In this document: one piece after another, positions 8,248 through 18,234 of the stretch
How the letters are laid out: every line of letters starts with the position of its first letter
Numbering within the stretch: the stretch's first letter is position 1
Assembly: GCF_013282215.1 (NCBI RefSeq)
Contig: NZ_CP048103.1
Span: forward strand, 1,240,001-1,304,000
Reading direction: 5' to 3'
DNA: 64,000 nt
From: Kroppenstedtia eburnea
GTDB lineage: Bacteria; Bacillota; Bacilli; Thermoactinomycetales; DSM-45169
Made by a program: the position numbers and the translations under genes
Notes under the pieces: generated by a model
The model's database searches: none
The model's input: only the letters and a program-made list of their open reading frames with translations
What the model was told of the DNA's origin: nothing

Positions 8248-9125
8248 GAGGTCCGGTTTTTCCGAGAGGACCGAAGGGAGGACTTGTTTTGGATATCGAG
8301 AAGGACGGGGGGACGGCGATCTCCCCCAATCCGATCAAGATCCGGAAAAGCCGGCCGGGAGGAAAGGTTTACCTCGTGGGAGGGGGTCCCGGCGATCCGG
8401 AATTGATCACTGTGAAGGGAGTTCGGGCCCTCCGGGAAGCGGATGTGATACTGGTTGATCGGTTGATCCATCCGGCTTTGCTGAAGTATGCCCGGCCGGG
8501 GGCGGACTTGGTCCATTGCGGAAAAAGTCCGGGTTCCCCCGGCTGGAATCAGGAAGCCATCAACCGGCTTATGGTGAAGCATGCCCGGGCCGGCAAAACC
8601 GTCACCCGTCTCAAAGGGGGGGATCCCTTTGTCTATGGCCGGGGCGGCGAGGAAGCCCAAGTTCTGGCCGGACACGGGGTGGATTTTGAAGTGATTCCGG
8701 GGATCACTGCAGGCATCGCCGCCCCGGCCTGCGCCGGCATCCCTGTCACCCACCGGGAATACGGCTCCAGCTTCGCCCTGATCACAGGTCATCGGAAACA
8801 AGGGGCGGAGGAGGAACTCCGCTGGAACCATCTGGCCCGGGGAGTCGATACACTCGCGATCTACATGGGGGTGAAAAATCTCCCCTATATCCGGGAGCAA
8901 CTCCTCAGCCACGGCAAGTCCCCGGATACCCCCGTCGCCCTGATCCAATGGGGAACCACCGGGGCGCAATACACGGTGACAGGCACGTTGGGGGAAGTGA
9001 TCGATCTCGCCCGTCAGCATGAAATCAAAAGTCCGACGATGATTGTGATCGGTGAGGTGGTCCGTCTGCGGGAACAACTGGCTTGGTTTGAGAACCGAGA
9101 TGTGACGAAGAAGGAGAAGGCATAA
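8244..9125 (+). CDS. cobA: Uroporphyrinogen-III C-methyltransferase (SUMT)
   Basis: About 293 residues from GTG 8244; an in-frame TTG at 8289 with GGGAGGA upstream is an equally plausible start and would give a length closer to the typical 255-280. It methylates uroporphyrinogen III twice with S-adenosylmethionine to give precorrin-2. Motifs: 'VYLVGGGPGDPELIT', 'ADVILVDRL', 'RLKGGDPFVYGRGGEEA' and 'PVTHREYGSS'. It is a stand-alone methyltransferase; the dehydrogenase and chelatase activities are on separate genes (9139 and 1527), so siroheme synthesis is split as in B. subtilis ylnDEF. Confidence 0.93.
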   Translation: MRGPVFPRGPKGGLVLDIEKDGGTAISPNPIKIRKSRPGGKVYLVGGGPGDPELITVKGVRALREADVILVDRLIHPALLKYARPGADLVHCGKSPGSPGWNQEAINRLMVKHARAGKTVTRLKGGDPFVYGRGGEEAQVLAGHGVDFEVIPGITAGIAAPACAGIPVTHREYGSSFALITGHRKQGAEEELRWNHLARGVDTLAIYMGVKNLPYIREQLLSHGKSPDTPVALIQWGTTGAQYTVTGTLGEVIDLARQHEIKSPTMIVIGEVVRLREQLAWFENRDVTKKEKA

Positions 9126-9138
9126 AGGAGCGCATCCC

Positions 9139-9711
9139 ATGAAAGTGGTACCCATTATGGCCGATTTTCATGACCGGTCGGCGGTGGTGATCGGGGCGGG
9201 CAAGGTGGCCACCCGTCGCATCCGCTGGCTGCTGGATGCGGGGGCACGGGTGACCGTGGTGGCCCCCCTCGCCTCCGCATCCGTCCGGCAGTGGGCGGAC
9301 ACAGGCCTGTTAAGTTGGAAACAAAAAACTTTTGAACCGGAAGATCTGAGGGATGCCTGGATTGTGGTGGCGGCCACGGACTCCCCGGAAGTCAATGATT
9401 CAGTGGCCGCCGGGTCCCATCCCCGGCAGTGGGTCAATGTCGTGGACCGACCGGAGCGGGGGAATTTTCAGGTGCCGGCAAGATTGACCCGGGGTCGGCT
9501 CACCCTGGCCGTCTCCACCGGAGGGGCCAGTCCTCTGTTGGCGGTGAGGATCAGGGATGTCCTGTCGGAGCTCTTCGATGATACCTGGGAAAAAAGACTG
9601 GAAAAAAAGATCCGGGAACGAAGGGAAATCAAAGAAAGTGGTATGGACGAGGCGGAGAAACAGGAGCGGCTGAAACGACTGGCGATGGATTTCGGCTGTG
9701 AAAAGGGATGA
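9139..9711 (+). CDS. ylnF: Precorrin-2 dehydrogenase (siroheme synthase N-domain type)
   Basis: 190 residues. An NAD-binding Rossmann start 'AVVIGAGKVATRRIRWLL' lies near residues 14-31, followed by 'VNVVDRPERGNFQVPA' and 'LAVSTGGASPLLA', the standard signature of YlnF/CysG-N proteins. It oxidises precorrin-2 to sirohydrochlorin, between SUMT and SirB. It lacks the C-terminal methyltransferase module of CysG. Last gene of the sulfate block; a terminator follows directly. Confidence 0.92.
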   Translation: MKVVPIMADFHDRSAVVIGAGKVATRRIRWLLDAGARVTVVAPLASASVRQWADTGLLSWKQKTFEPEDLRDAWIVVAATDSPEVNDSVAAGSHPRQWVNVVDRPERGNFQVPARLTRGRLTLAVSTGGASPLLAVRIRDVLSELFDDTWEKRLEKKIRERREIKESGMDEAEKQERLKRLAMDFGCEKG

Positions 9712-9739
9712 GACGAAACCGGGGCGTTTCGTCTTTTTT
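9711..9739 (+). terminator. Terminator of the sulfate/siroheme operon
   Basis: AGACGAAAC (9711-9719) pairs perfectly with GTTTCGTCT (9726-9734), followed by TTTTT. Confidence 0.85.
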
Positions 9740-9815
9740 GTACAGTCCGGGATATTTCGCCGAACATCGGAAATTGGGGGGATCGGCTGGTGCACTTTCT
9801 CCCGCGGATCGCTTC

Positions 9816-9824
9816 TGTTATAAT
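9816..9824 (+). promoter_or_regulatory. Extended -10 promoter before the malic enzyme
   Basis: TGTTATAAT gives a TGn extension and a perfect TATAAT at 9819-9824. No convincing -35 is seen, as expected for an extended -10 promoter. Confidence 0.5.
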
Positions 9825-9882
9825 GGGGGATATTCCATGAGTGGTCTGACCACTGCCACCGGAACCAAAGGAGTTGAAGGAT

Positions 9883-11127
9883 TTGTCTTCTTTGCGAGAA
9901 GAAGCCCTGCGGCTGCACCTGGAACAACAGGGGAAATTGACGGTCCATTCCAAAGTGCCTGTCAGCAATTCCAGAGATCTCAGTCTTGCCTATTCACCGG
10001 GTGTGGCCGAACCCTGCAAGGAGATCCATACGGATCCGGGCAAAGTGTTCGATTACACCATGAAGGGGAATCTGGTGGCTGTTGTATCGGATGGTACGGC
10101 AGTGCTTGGACTGGGGAATATCGGGCCTCACGCGGCCATGCCAGTGATGGAAGGAAAAGCGGTTCTGTTCAAAGCATTTGCCGGTGTGGATGCTTTTCCT
10201 CTCTGTGTGGACACCGACGAGATCGATAAAATCGTGGAAACCGTAAAATTGCTCTCTCCCACTTTTGGAGGGGTCAATCTGGAGGATATTGCCGCTCCCA
10301 AATGTTTTATCATCGAAGAGCGGTTGAAAAAAGAAGTGGATATTCCCGTCTTTCACGATGATCAACACGGGACGGCGATCGTCACCCTTGCCGGCCTGAT
10401 CAATGCTTTGAAGATTGTGGACAAGAAGATGGAAGGGATCCGCGTGGTGGCCAACGGGGCGGGTGCCGCCGGTATCGCCATTGTCAAGCTGCTCCTCTCC
10501 CTCGGAGTGAAAGATATCGTCATGTGTGACAGCAAGGGAACCATCTATGAGGGCAGAAGCGAGGGCATGAACAGTGTGAAGGAAAGAATCGCAAGGGAGA
10601 CCAACCCCAGGGGCATCCGGGGCTCCCTGGCGGATGCGATGAAAGGGGCCGATGTCTTTATCGGGGTGTCGGTGGCGGGAGCCGTCACCCGGGAGATGGT
10701 TCGCTCCATGAACCGGGATCCGATCATCTTCGCCATGGCCAATCCCGTTCCTGAGATTATGCCCGAGGAAGCCTATGAAGCGGGGGCCAGAGTGGTGGGG
10801 ACGGGGCGTTCCGATTTTCCCAACCAGGTAAACAATGTTCTCGCATTCCCGGGGATCTTCCGGGGAGCCTTGGATGTCCGCGCCCGCCGCATCAATGAAG
10901 AGATGAAGGTGGCAGCTGCCCGGGCGATCGCCGATCTGATCGATGAAGACCAACTTGCTTTCGATCATGTGATTCCTCCGGCCTTCCAACCCGATGTGGC
11001 CCCGAAGGTGGCGGCGGAGGTGGCACGGGCGGCGATGGAATCAGGCCAGGCCCGTCTGAAAAGGGATCCGAAGGAGATTTATGAGCGGACGATGCAGCTG
11101 ATCCGCAATTCCTCCTCCACCGGCTGA
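9883..11127 (+). CDS. ytsJ: NAD(P)-dependent malic enzyme
   Basis: 414 residues from TTG 9883. An upstream TTG at 9874 abuts the ribosome binding site AAAGGAG (9867-9873), so 9883 is preferred and gives the family-typical 'MSSLREEALRLH' start. It decarboxylates malate to pyruvate. Motifs: 'VSNSRDLSLAYSPGVAEPC', 'VFHDDQHGTAIVTLAG' and a Rossmann 'VANGAGAAGIAIVKLL'. Short bacterial form without the C-terminal phosphotransacetylase domain. Position upstream of accDA-pfkA-pyk matches B. subtilis ytsJ, which is NADP-preferring; the cofactor here is not decided. Confidence 0.93.
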   Translation: MSSLREEALRLHLEQQGKLTVHSKVPVSNSRDLSLAYSPGVAEPCKEIHTDPGKVFDYTMKGNLVAVVSDGTAVLGLGNIGPHAAMPVMEGKAVLFKAFAGVDAFPLCVDTDEIDKIVETVKLLSPTFGGVNLEDIAAPKCFIIEERLKKEVDIPVFHDDQHGTAIVTLAGLINALKIVDKKMEGIRVVANGAGAAGIAIVKLLLSLGVKDIVMCDSKGTIYEGRSEGMNSVKERIARETNPRGIRGSLADAMKGADVFIGVSVAGAVTREMVRSMNRDPIIFAMANPVPEIMPEEAYEAGARVVGTGRSDFPNQVNNVLAFPGIFRGALDVRARRINEEMKVAAARAIADLIDEDQLAFDHVIPPAFQPDVAPKVAAEVARAAMESGQARLKRDPKEIYERTMQLIRNSSSTG

Positions 11128-11172
11128 TTCCGGGGAGGGGATGCCTGTGAAGCGAGGTGTGTTCAAAAGACA

Positions 11173-11865
11173 GTGGTACTGGAAGCCGGTTCGACCAAAT
11201 TCCAATCCATTTTGCTTCGCATCCACGAAGTGATCGATGAAGAGGGCCTGAAACCCGGGGACCGGATTCCTTCGGAGCGGGAGCTGGTCACCCGTCTTCA
11301 GGTGGGCCGGTCCACGGTACGGGAAGCCCTCCGGGCCCTGGAGCTTTTGGGGATTATCACCACGCGGCGTGGACAGGGCACTTTTTTACAGCCTTATCGG
11401 TCCCATCGTCTGGTGGAGTTAATCGCTTATTACATCCTGCGGGATGAGACCACCCGGGACAATCTGTTGGAGATGAGGATGCTTCTGGAGACGGGGGCCG
11501 TCCGGCTGGCGGCTCTGCGGGCCCGGGAAGAGGACCTGGTTGCACTGGAAGGAATCTGGTCTGACATGGAGAAAAAGGTAATGGCGGGAGAAGTGCCGGT
11601 GGAAGAGGATTATGAATTCCACCGGCTCATGGTGCAGTCCTCCCATAATCACCTCTTGCTTCGGGTCTGGTATCCGGTGATTCAATACGGACAGACCGTA
11701 CGGGAAAACTCCCTCAACCGGAGCGGCCGCCCGCAACAAGCCCTCCAAGAACACCGGGATATTTTGGACGCGATCCGGGAACGGAATCCCCGCAAAGCGG
11801 AACGGAGGCTGGAAGCCCATCTGTCCGTGGCGGGTTTTTTCCGTGTGGGTGGTCAGGGTTACTGA
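11173..11865 (+). CDS. GntR/FadR-family transcriptional regulator
   Basis: 230 residues from GTG 11173. N-terminal winged helix: 'GDRIPSERELVTRLQVGRSTVREALRALELLG' in the usual GntR pattern (residues about 25-57) and 'TTRRGQGTFL'. The C-terminal all-helical FCD domain carries the metal-binding pattern with 'EFHRLMV', 'QEHRDILDAI' and 'EAHLSVA'. FadR-type regulators bind carboxylic acids or acyl-CoA. Lying between the malic enzyme and accDA, it may regulate fatty acid or organic acid use, but this is inference from context. In B. subtilis a GntR gene (ytsJ region) is not a fixed feature. Confidence 0.85.
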   Translation: MVLEAGSTKFQSILLRIHEVIDEEGLKPGDRIPSERELVTRLQVGRSTVREALRALELLGIITTRRGQGTFLQPYRSHRLVELIAYYILRDETTRDNLLEMRMLLETGAVRLAALRAREEDLVALEGIWSDMEKKVMAGEVPVEEDYEFHRLMVQSSHNHLLLRVWYPVIQYGQTVRENSLNRSGRPQQALQEHRDILDAIRERNPRKAERRLEAHLSVAGFFRVGGQGY

Positions 11866-11897
11866 TCAACACAGTCGTCCGCATACCGGGCGTCTCA

Positions 11898-11927
11898 TTG
11901 CTTCAGGGTTTTGTTCTGTGCTATGAT
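11898..11927 (+). promoter_or_regulatory. Promoter for accDA
   Basis: TTGCTT at 11898-11903, an 18-base spacer and TATGAT at 11922-11927. It lies about 95 bases before the accD start. Confidence 0.45.
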
Positions 11928-12021
11928 GGCTCCGGTACACGAGGATGTATTTGGGCCGTCGGAAACCGGAGTTCCCCGCTGAGGGGTCGACCGGATTTAG
12001 ACACGGATGAGGTGTTTGAGC

Positions 12022-12888
12022 GTGTTCAAGGATCTGTTTCGCAAACAGAAACGATATGCAACCATCCCTTCGGAGCAGGCGAAGAAGGAGATTCCCGAGG
12101 GTATAATGAAGAAATGTCCCAACTGCGGGCATATCATGATTGCAAAAGAACTGGAAAAGAACTTGAAGGTCTGTGGAAACTGTGATCATCACTATTCGCT
12201 GTCCGCTCCGGAGAGGATTCGGATGATCGTGGATGAAGGCAATTTTTTTGAATATGATACCGATCTGATTTCCGACGATCCCCTCTCCTTTCCCAATTAT
12301 TCCAAGAAGTTGGAGGCGGACCGGGAAAAGACCCGGCTGAATGAGGCGGTGGTCACCGGGGAAGGGACGATCGGCGGGTACCCCGCTGTCGTCGGTGTGA
12401 TGGATTCCCGATTTCGCATGGGGAGCATGGGTTCCGTCGTGGGAGAGAAGATCGCCCGTGCCGCCGATCGGGCCGCCACCAAGGGGTATCCTTTTATCCT
12501 TTTCTCCGCATCAGGGGGCGCCCGCATGCAGGAAGGGGTCCTCTCTCTGATGCAGATGGCCAAAACGAGCGCCGCCTTGGAACGGATGCACAGGGCACGG
12601 GTCTTGTTCGTCTCTATCCTCACCAATCCCACCACCGGGGGTGTCTCTGCCAGCTTTTCTTCCCTGGGGGATATCAACCTGGCAGAACCCCGCGCCTTGA
12701 TCGGATTCGCCGGACGCCGGGTGATCGAACAGACCGTTCGCCAAAAGTTGCCCGAAGACTTCCAGACTTCGGAGTTTCTTTTGAAACACGGGCAACTGGA
12801 TCAGGTGGTTCACCGGGCGGAGTTGCGGGAAACGCTCATCCGGATTCTGGATTTCCACAGCGGGAGGGATCATGATGGGGATCACTAA
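12022..12888 (+). CDS. accD: Acetyl-CoA carboxylase carboxyltransferase subunit beta
   Basis: 288 residues from GTG 12022, with GAGGTG 8 bases upstream; an ATG at 12007 would add five residues atypical for the family. It transfers CO2 from carboxybiotin to acetyl-CoA together with AccA, giving malonyl-CoA. N-terminal zinc ribbon 'CPNCGH...CGNCDHHY' (residues about 32-55) and the crotonase-fold '[11 protein letters not shown]' and '[12 protein letters not shown]' oxyanion motifs are intact. It overlaps accA by 17 bases, a coupled arrangement that helps equal synthesis of the two subunits. Confidence 0.95.
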   Translation: MFKDLFRKQKRYATIPSEQAKKEIPEGIMKKCPNCGHIMIAKELEKNLKVCGNCDHHYSLSAPERIRMIVDEGNFFEYDTDLISDDPLSFPNYSKKLEADREKTRLNEAVVTGEGTIGGYPAVVGVMDSRFRMGSMGSVVGEKIARAADRAATKGYPFILFSASGGARMQEGVLSLMQMAKTSAALERMHRARVLFVSILTNPTTGGVSASFSSLGDINLAEPRALIGFAGRRVIEQTVRQKLPEDFQTSEFLLKHGQLDQVVHRAELRETLIRILDFHSGRDHDGDH

Positions 12889-13843
12889 CGGACAACTCCC
12901 TTTTGAGAAGCCTTTGGTGGAACTGAGAGAGAAAATTGAGGAGTTGCAGAAGTTCACGCAAGAGAAATCGATCGATCTCTCCGATGAAATCGCGACACTG
13001 GAAGAGAAAGCCCGCCGCTTGGAAGAGGAGATCTATGGGAATCTGACCACTTGGCAGAAGGTGCAGATTGCCCGCCATGCTTCCCGGCCGACGACCACCG
13101 ATTATATCCGTTTCATCTTCACCGACTTTATGGAGCTTCACGGCGACCGGCTCTATGGGGATGATCCGGCCATCATCGGGGGCATCGCCAAGCTGGATGG
13201 CCGGCCGGTGACGGTGATCGGTCACGAGCGGGGCAAAGACACCAAAGATAAAATCGCCCGCAATTTTGGACTGCCCCATCCCGAAGGTTATCGCAAGGCC
13301 CTTCGTCTGATGCAACAGGCGGACAAATTCGGGCGGCCCATTATCTGTTTTGTCGACACCCAGGGGGCACACCCCGGAGTGGAGGCGGAAGAGCGGGGAC
13401 AAAGTGAAGCGATTGCAAGAAACCTCAGGGAGATGGCCGGTTTCCGTGTTCCCATCGTCTGTATAGTCACCGGGGAGGGCGGCAGTGGCGGAGCCTTGGC
13501 GATCAGCGTGGGCAACCGTCTGCTGATGCTGGAGCATGCCTATTATTCGGTGATCTCACCTGAAGGGGCGGCGGCGATCTTGTGGCGGGATGCGGCCAAA
13601 GCACAGGAAGCGGCAGATGCTCTCCAAATCACGGCTCAGGATTTGGAAAAGCTGGGCGTGGTTGAAAGGGTGATTCCGGAACCCAAGGGAGGCGCCCATA
13701 AAGATCCTGCCGGCCAAGCCAAAGAAATTAAAGAAGCGTTGTTGGAATCCTTGCATCCCTTGCTCGAAATGGACGGGGACCAGCTGGTTCTTGACCGGCA
13801 CCGGAAATTCGAGAAAATCGGTGTATACCGTACCGTGGATTGA
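12872..13843 (+). CDS. accA: Acetyl-CoA carboxylase carboxyltransferase subunit alpha
   Basis: 323 residues. Start at ATG 12872 or ATG 12875 inside the end of accD; GGGAGG lies 4-7 bases upstream. Partner of AccD in the carboxyltransferase half-reaction. An N-terminal coiled-coil-like helix ('[13 protein letters not shown]') precedes the crotonase core with '[18 protein letters not shown]' and '[11 protein letters not shown]'. The usual length and motifs are complete. Confidence 0.95.
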   Translation: MMGITNGQLPFEKPLVELREKIEELQKFTQEKSIDLSDEIATLEEKARRLEEEIYGNLTTWQKVQIARHASRPTTTDYIRFIFTDFMELHGDRLYGDDPAIIGGIAKLDGRPVTVIGHERGKDTKDKIARNFGLPHPEGYRKALRLMQQADKFGRPIICFVDTQGAHPGVEAEERGQSEAIARNLREMAGFRVPIVCIVTGEGGSGGALAISVGNRLLMLEHAYYSVISPEGAAAILWRDAAKAQEAADALQITAQDLEKLGVVERVIPEPKGGAHKDPAGQAKEIKEALLESLHPLLEMDGDQLVLDRHRKFEKIGVYRTVD

Positions 13844-13872
13844 TGTGTTTGCCACGGTTTCTCTTTTGTCCC

Positions 13873-13895
13873 ACCGGGACTCGCATTGTCCCGGT
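13873..13895 (+). other. Intercistronic hairpin between accA and pfkA
   Basis: ACCGGGAC (13873-13880) pairs with GTCCCGGT (13888-13895). No T tract follows, so it looks more like an mRNA-processing or stability stem than a terminator. Confidence 0.45.
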
Positions 13896-13926
13896 CGGGT
13901 GGGAGAAGAATCGAAAAACGAGGTGA

Positions 13927-14892
<966 letters not shown>

Positions 14893-14902
14893 TGCCCCTT
14901 AG

Positions 14903-15031
14903 AAGCGTTGTGAAAAAGCTATTCACAGGGAGGGTTGGGTTTCACATGGAGTGACTTTGGCTCGTAAGAACAACGGAACGAAATGTGAAACCCAATCCCG
15001 ACCGGCCATGAACGCATAAATCACAACGCTT
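14903..15031 (+). repeat. Dispersed inverted-repeat element, copy A
   Basis: 129 bp. Outer inverted repeat AAGCGTTGTGA (14903-14913) / TCACAACGCTT (15021-15031). Inner inverted repeat GGGTTTCACAT (14937-14947) / ATGTGAAACCC (14983-14993), around a conserved loop 'GGAGTGACTTTGGCTCG'. Five other copies lie at 15069, 43942, 49862, 51261 and 53331, all intergenic. Confidence 0.85.
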
Positions 15032-15068
15032 TTAACGAACATGGTGTGGAAAATCACAGATGGGCTAG

Positions 15069-15252
15069 AAGCGTTGTGAAAAAGTCATTCATACCCATAG
15101 GGCACAAGTCTCGCCTAGGTCACTCCGTTCCCGGTCTCGCTATGCAGGGAGGGTTGGGTTCTACATGGAGTGATTTTGGATCGTAAGAACAACGAAAGCG
15201 ACATGTGAAACCCAATCCCGACCGGCCATGAACGCACTAAATCACAATGCTT
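15069..15252 (+). repeat. Dispersed inverted-repeat element, copy B (with one sub-repeat)
   Basis: 184 bp. Outer AAGCGTTGTGA (15069-15079) / TCACAATGCTT (15242-15252). The same inner loop as copy A, plus an extra module of about 55 bp at 15090-15143 ('CCCATAGGGCACAAGTCTCG' onward) not present in copy A. It ends 4 bases before the pyk ribosome binding site. Confidence 0.85.
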
Positions 15253-15271
15253 ATAGAAAGGGAGGCTTAGG

Positions 15272-17023
15272 ATGCGAAGGACGAAGATCGTATGTACCAT
15301 CGGACCGGCCAGTGAGCAACCGGAAACCCTCAAAAAACTGGTTCAGGCCGGAATGAATGTGGCCCGGCTCAATTTTTCCCACGGAACCCACGAGGAACAC
15401 CTCCGCCGGATTGAACGGATTCGTCAAGTGGAGAAGGAGCTGGGTCAAACCATCGCCATTCTCCTCGATACCAAGGGACCGGAGATTCGGACCGGTATCC
15501 TCAGAGAGGAACAGGTGGAACTGAAGACAGGGGAAGAGATCATCCTGACCACGGAAGAGGTGGAGGGGGATGCTTCCCGGGTGTCTGTCTCCTACAAGGG
15601 GATGGTGGAGGATGTTCATCCCGGTTCCACCATTTTGGTGGATGACGGTTTGATCAGCCTCCAGGTGGAGAAAGTGGAAGGAACTGAAATCACCTGTCGC
15701 ATCGAGAACGGAGGACCACTCAAGGACAGGAAAGGAGTCAACCTGCCCGGGGTTTCCCTTCAGTTGCCGGGGATCACCGAGAAGGATGCGGAGGATATCC
15801 GGTTCGGGATCCGACACGGCGTCGATTTCATCGCGGCTTCCTTTGTCCGAAAGCCCAACGATGTGCTGGAAATCAGAGAGATCCTGGAGGCCCACGATGC
15901 GGATATCCATATAATCTCCAAGATCGAAAATGAGGAAGGTGTCAACAACCTGGATGCCATCCTGAACGTTTCCGACGGGATCATGGTGGCCCGGGGAGAC
16001 CTGGGGGTGGAAATTCCCGCGGAAGAGGTTCCGGTGTTGCAAAAAGAGATGATCCGCAAATGCAATCACCAGGGAAAGCCGGTGATCACCGCCACCCAAA
16101 TGCTGGACTCCATGCAGCGCAACCCCCGCCCCACCCGGGCGGAAGCCAGCGATGTGGCCAACGCCATCTTCGACGGCACGGATGCTGTCATGCTCTCCGG
16201 GGAGACCGCCAGTGGCAAATATCCGGTGGAAGCGGTGGAGACGATGGCCAGGATCTCCTCCCGGGCCGAGGAGTCCCTTCGATACGCGGATCTGTTTCAG
16301 GAGCGGATCCGGGCACTCGATATGAGCATACCGGATTCGATCAGCCAATCTGTGGTACATACAGCCGGCATCCTGAAAGCATCGGCGATTATCACATCCA
16401 CTGAAAGCGGGAAAACCGCCCGGATGGTGTCCAAATACCGTCCCCGGGCCCCGATCGTGGCCGTTACCCGGCATGAGCAAGTGATGCGACATCTGGCTCT
16501 GGTCTGGGGCATTGTCTCCGTCAAGGGAGAAAAGGTGGAAACCACAGACGAGATGTTGGGGACGGCGATCCAATCCACGATTCGGTCCGGCTATGTTCGC
16601 CACGGAGACCTGGTTGTGATCACTGCCGGGGTCCCTGTGGCCAAATCAGGCACCACCAATCTGATGAAAGTCCATGTGATCGGTGATATTCTGGCCAAAG
16701 GGCAAGGGGTCGGAAAAAAGGTGCTGACCGGTGAAGTGGTTTCCGGTGTGACTGCCGCGGAGTTACGCTCCAAGATGAAAGACGGTGCAATTTTGGTCAC
16801 CCGGAACACGGACAAGGATATGATCGACTCCTTTAAGCGGGCGGCTGCCGTGATTGTGGAACAGGGTGGCCTCACCTCCCATGCGGCGGTGGTGGGCCTC
16901 AGTCTGGGAATTCCGGTGGTGGTGGGAGTACCGGGTGCCACCGGGTTGTTTGAAGATGGGATGGAAATCACTGTGGATGCGGAGCGGGGGCATATCTATT
17001 CCGGTAGGGCCAATGTCCTCTGA
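15272..17023 (+). CDS. pyk: Pyruvate kinase with C-terminal PEP-utilizer domain
   Basis: 583 residues. It makes pyruvate and ATP from phosphoenolpyruvate. '[17 protein letters not shown]' at the N-terminus, '[17 protein letters not shown]' with the catalytic lysine (about residues 218-235) and '[22 protein letters not shown]' region are typical. Residues beyond about 480 are the extra PEP-utilising phosphohistidine-like domain ('[20 protein letters not shown]') found in Geobacillus/Bacillus-type enzymes; in this family the domain usually has a structural and not a transfer role. ATG 15272 follows AAAGGGAGG. Confidence 0.96.
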   Translation: MRRTKIVCTIGPASEQPETLKKLVQAGMNVARLNFSHGTHEEHLRRIERIRQVEKELGQTIAILLDTKGPEIRTGILREEQVELKTGEEIILTTEEVEGDASRVSVSYKGMVEDVHPGSTILVDDGLISLQVEKVEGTEITCRIENGGPLKDRKGVNLPGVSLQLPGITEKDAEDIRFGIRHGVDFIAASFVRKPNDVLEIREILEAHDADIHIISKIENEEGVNNLDAILNVSDGIMVARGDLGVEIPAEEVPVLQKEMIRKCNHQGKPVITATQMLDSMQRNPRPTRAEASDVANAIFDGTDAVMLSGETASGKYPVEAVETMARISSRAEESLRYADLFQERIRALDMSIPDSISQSVVHTAGILKASAIITSTESGKTARMVSKYRPRAPIVAVTRHEQVMRHLALVWGIVSVKGEKVETTDEMLGTAIQSTIRSGYVRHGDLVVITAGVPVAKSGTTNLMKVHVIGDILAKGQGVGKKVLTGEVVSGVTAAELRSKMKDGAILVTRNTDKDMIDSFKRAAAVIVEQGGLTSHAAVVGLSLGIPVVVGVPGATGLFEDGMEITVDAERGHIYSGRANVL

Positions 17024-17026
17024 TCA

Positions 17027-17056
17027 CAAAAAGCGCTGGAACTCCAGCGCTTTTTG
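17027..17056 (+). terminator. Terminator after pyk (bidirectional)
   Basis: AAAAAGCGCTGGA pairs with TCCAGCGCTTTTT around a 3-base loop. It can also serve the minus-strand small ORF at 17103-17177. Confidence 0.9.
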
Positions 17057-17102
17057 GCTCACAGGACGATGACGGGTATCGGTTTGAATGGAGGATGGCG
17101 GT

Positions 17103-17177
17103 TCAGATCGTACGCAGACGGGGATAAATCCACCAACGAAGCTTTTTGCGCCGCTTCTTGCGCCGTCGCAGTTTCAC
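17103..17177 (-). CDS. Candidate very small basic protein (24 aa)
   Basis: Reading from GTG at 17175-17177 on the minus strand gives a 24-residue peptide beginning VKLRRRKKRRKKLRWW and ending IYPRLRTI. It is preceded by a GGGGGG Shine-Dalgarno-like tract 6-9 bases upstream and faces the bidirectional pyk terminator. Twelve of 24 residues are Lys or Arg, followed by two tryptophans. I do not recognise a family. A nucleic-acid-binding or membrane-active peptide is conceivable, but only the ORF, ribosome binding site and composition are seen; it could be chance. Confidence 0.35.
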   Translation of the reverse strand: MKLRRRKKRRKKLRWWIYPRLRTI

Positions 17178-17334
17178 TTCAGATCCCCCCTTTTCCCATG
17201 TCGGCCATTTCCGGTCTGATCAGTTTGTCTATGATCATTCTATATGGAACCAACAGGTTTGCTATTCACATTATGTGTTCTCCAGTCCGAATTTATGTAA
17301 CGACCAGTGAAAGCGGAGGTGTAACGGAAACGTA

Positions 17335-17775
17335 ATGAAACCCATCCGTTATCAAAGCCAACTTCGTGTACGATATCAGGAGACGGATCAGATGGGAGTG
17401 GCTCACCACAGCAATTACGCGGTCTGGTTTGAAGTCGGCCGCACCGACTGGATCCGGAAAGCGGGCCTTTCTTACGGCGAATTGGAAAACAGGGGGTTTC
17501 TGTTGCCGGTCGTCGATCTCCACTGCCGGTTTATCTCCCCGGCAAGATATGATGACACCTTGTTTATATGGACTTGGGTCGGGGAGATGAGGGGACCGAA
17601 GATCACATTTTGTTACGAAGTGTGCCGGGCGGATGAAGGCACCTTGCTGGCCCGGGGGGAGACCATCCATTTCTGGACGGATCGGAACCTGAAGCGATTC
17701 AATCTGGAGAGGAAAGAGCCCCGTCTGTTCCGGTTATTGTCGGAACGTATTTTTTCCGGCCAAACGGAGGAATGA
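17335..17775 (+). CDS. Acyl-CoA thioesterase, 4-hydroxybenzoyl-CoA thioesterase (YbgC/FadM) family
   Basis: 146 residues, hot-dog fold. The 'YQETDQMGVAHHSNYAVWFEVGR' start (residues about 13-35) has the family Asp/His active-site pattern 'D-x-M-G-V-x-H-x-x-Y'. It hydrolyses acyl-CoA esters; the natural substrate is unknown. ATG 17335 lies behind 'CGGAGGTG' with a 9-base gap. The gene is followed after 3 bases by fxsA, so the two are probably co-transcribed. The 278-base gap to pyk holds the pyk terminator and the small minus-strand ORF. Confidence 0.85.
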   Translation: MKPIRYQSQLRVRYQETDQMGVAHHSNYAVWFEVGRTDWIRKAGLSYGELENRGFLLPVVDLHCRFISPARYDDTLFIWTWVGEMRGPKITFCYEVCRADEGTLLARGETIHFWTDRNLKRFNLERKEPRLFRLLSERIFSGQTEE

Positions 17776-17778
17776 CCT

Positions 17779-18174
17779 GTGTTTCGTATGTTAATTTTGT
17801 TAATGATTATCGTGCCTGCTGTGGAAATTTGGGGCTTGATCACCGCAGGCAAGTGGATCGGGGCGACCCCGACCGTACTCCTGGTCATCGCCACCGGCGT
17901 GGCTGGTTGGTATCTGGCCCGCAAGCAGGGTCTCCAGACTTTGCGGCTGGCTCAGATTCAGCTCTCCCGGGGAGAATTGCCAGGGGATGTCCTGCTGGAC
18001 GGCATCTGTATCCTGGCGGGGGGGTTGCTCCTTGTAGTGCCGGGATTTTTCACCGATGTTCTGGGGATTTTGCTCTTGATCCCCTATATCCGGGGGATGG
18101 CCAAGTTGTTGCTCAAACGGAAACTGCTGCAATGGATGGACGAAGGACGGATCCATTGGTACATCCGTCGCTGA
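17779..18174 (+). CDS. fxsA: FxsA-family membrane protein
   Basis: 131 residues from GTG 17779. Several membrane segments: residues about 2-20 ('MLILLMIIVPAVEIWGLI'), 28-46 and 70-95 ('LAGGLLLVVPGFFTDVLG'). 'PGFFTDVLGILLLIP' is the FxsA signature. Named for suppression of F exclusion of phage T7 in E. coli; the function in Gram-positives (B. subtilis YtwI) is unknown. Position next to ytvI and upstream of citZ matches B. subtilis. Confidence 0.9.
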   Translation: MFRMLILLMIIVPAVEIWGLITAGKWIGATPTVLLVIATGVAGWYLARKQGLQTLRLAQIQLSRGELPGDVLLDGICILAGGLLLVVPGFFTDVLGILLLIPYIRGMAKLLLKRKLLQWMDEGRIHWYIRR

Positions 18175-18212
18175 CTGCGGAAATGGAAAAAAGTGAACTC
18201 CGGTCTGTTTTA

Positions 18213-18234
18213 CCGCCGTCAGGCGGCTTTTTTT
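18213..18234 (+). terminator. Terminator of the thioesterase-fxsA unit
   Basis: CCGCC (18213-18217) and GGCGG (18222-18226) with a GTCA loop, then CTTTTTTTATTTT. It runs into the end of the convergent ytvI gene. Confidence 0.7.

Noticed and set aside
14903-15252. CRISPR array or rRNA/ncRNA gene
   Set aside because: The two repeats are not regularly spaced short direct repeats with unique spacers, and no cas gene is in the window.
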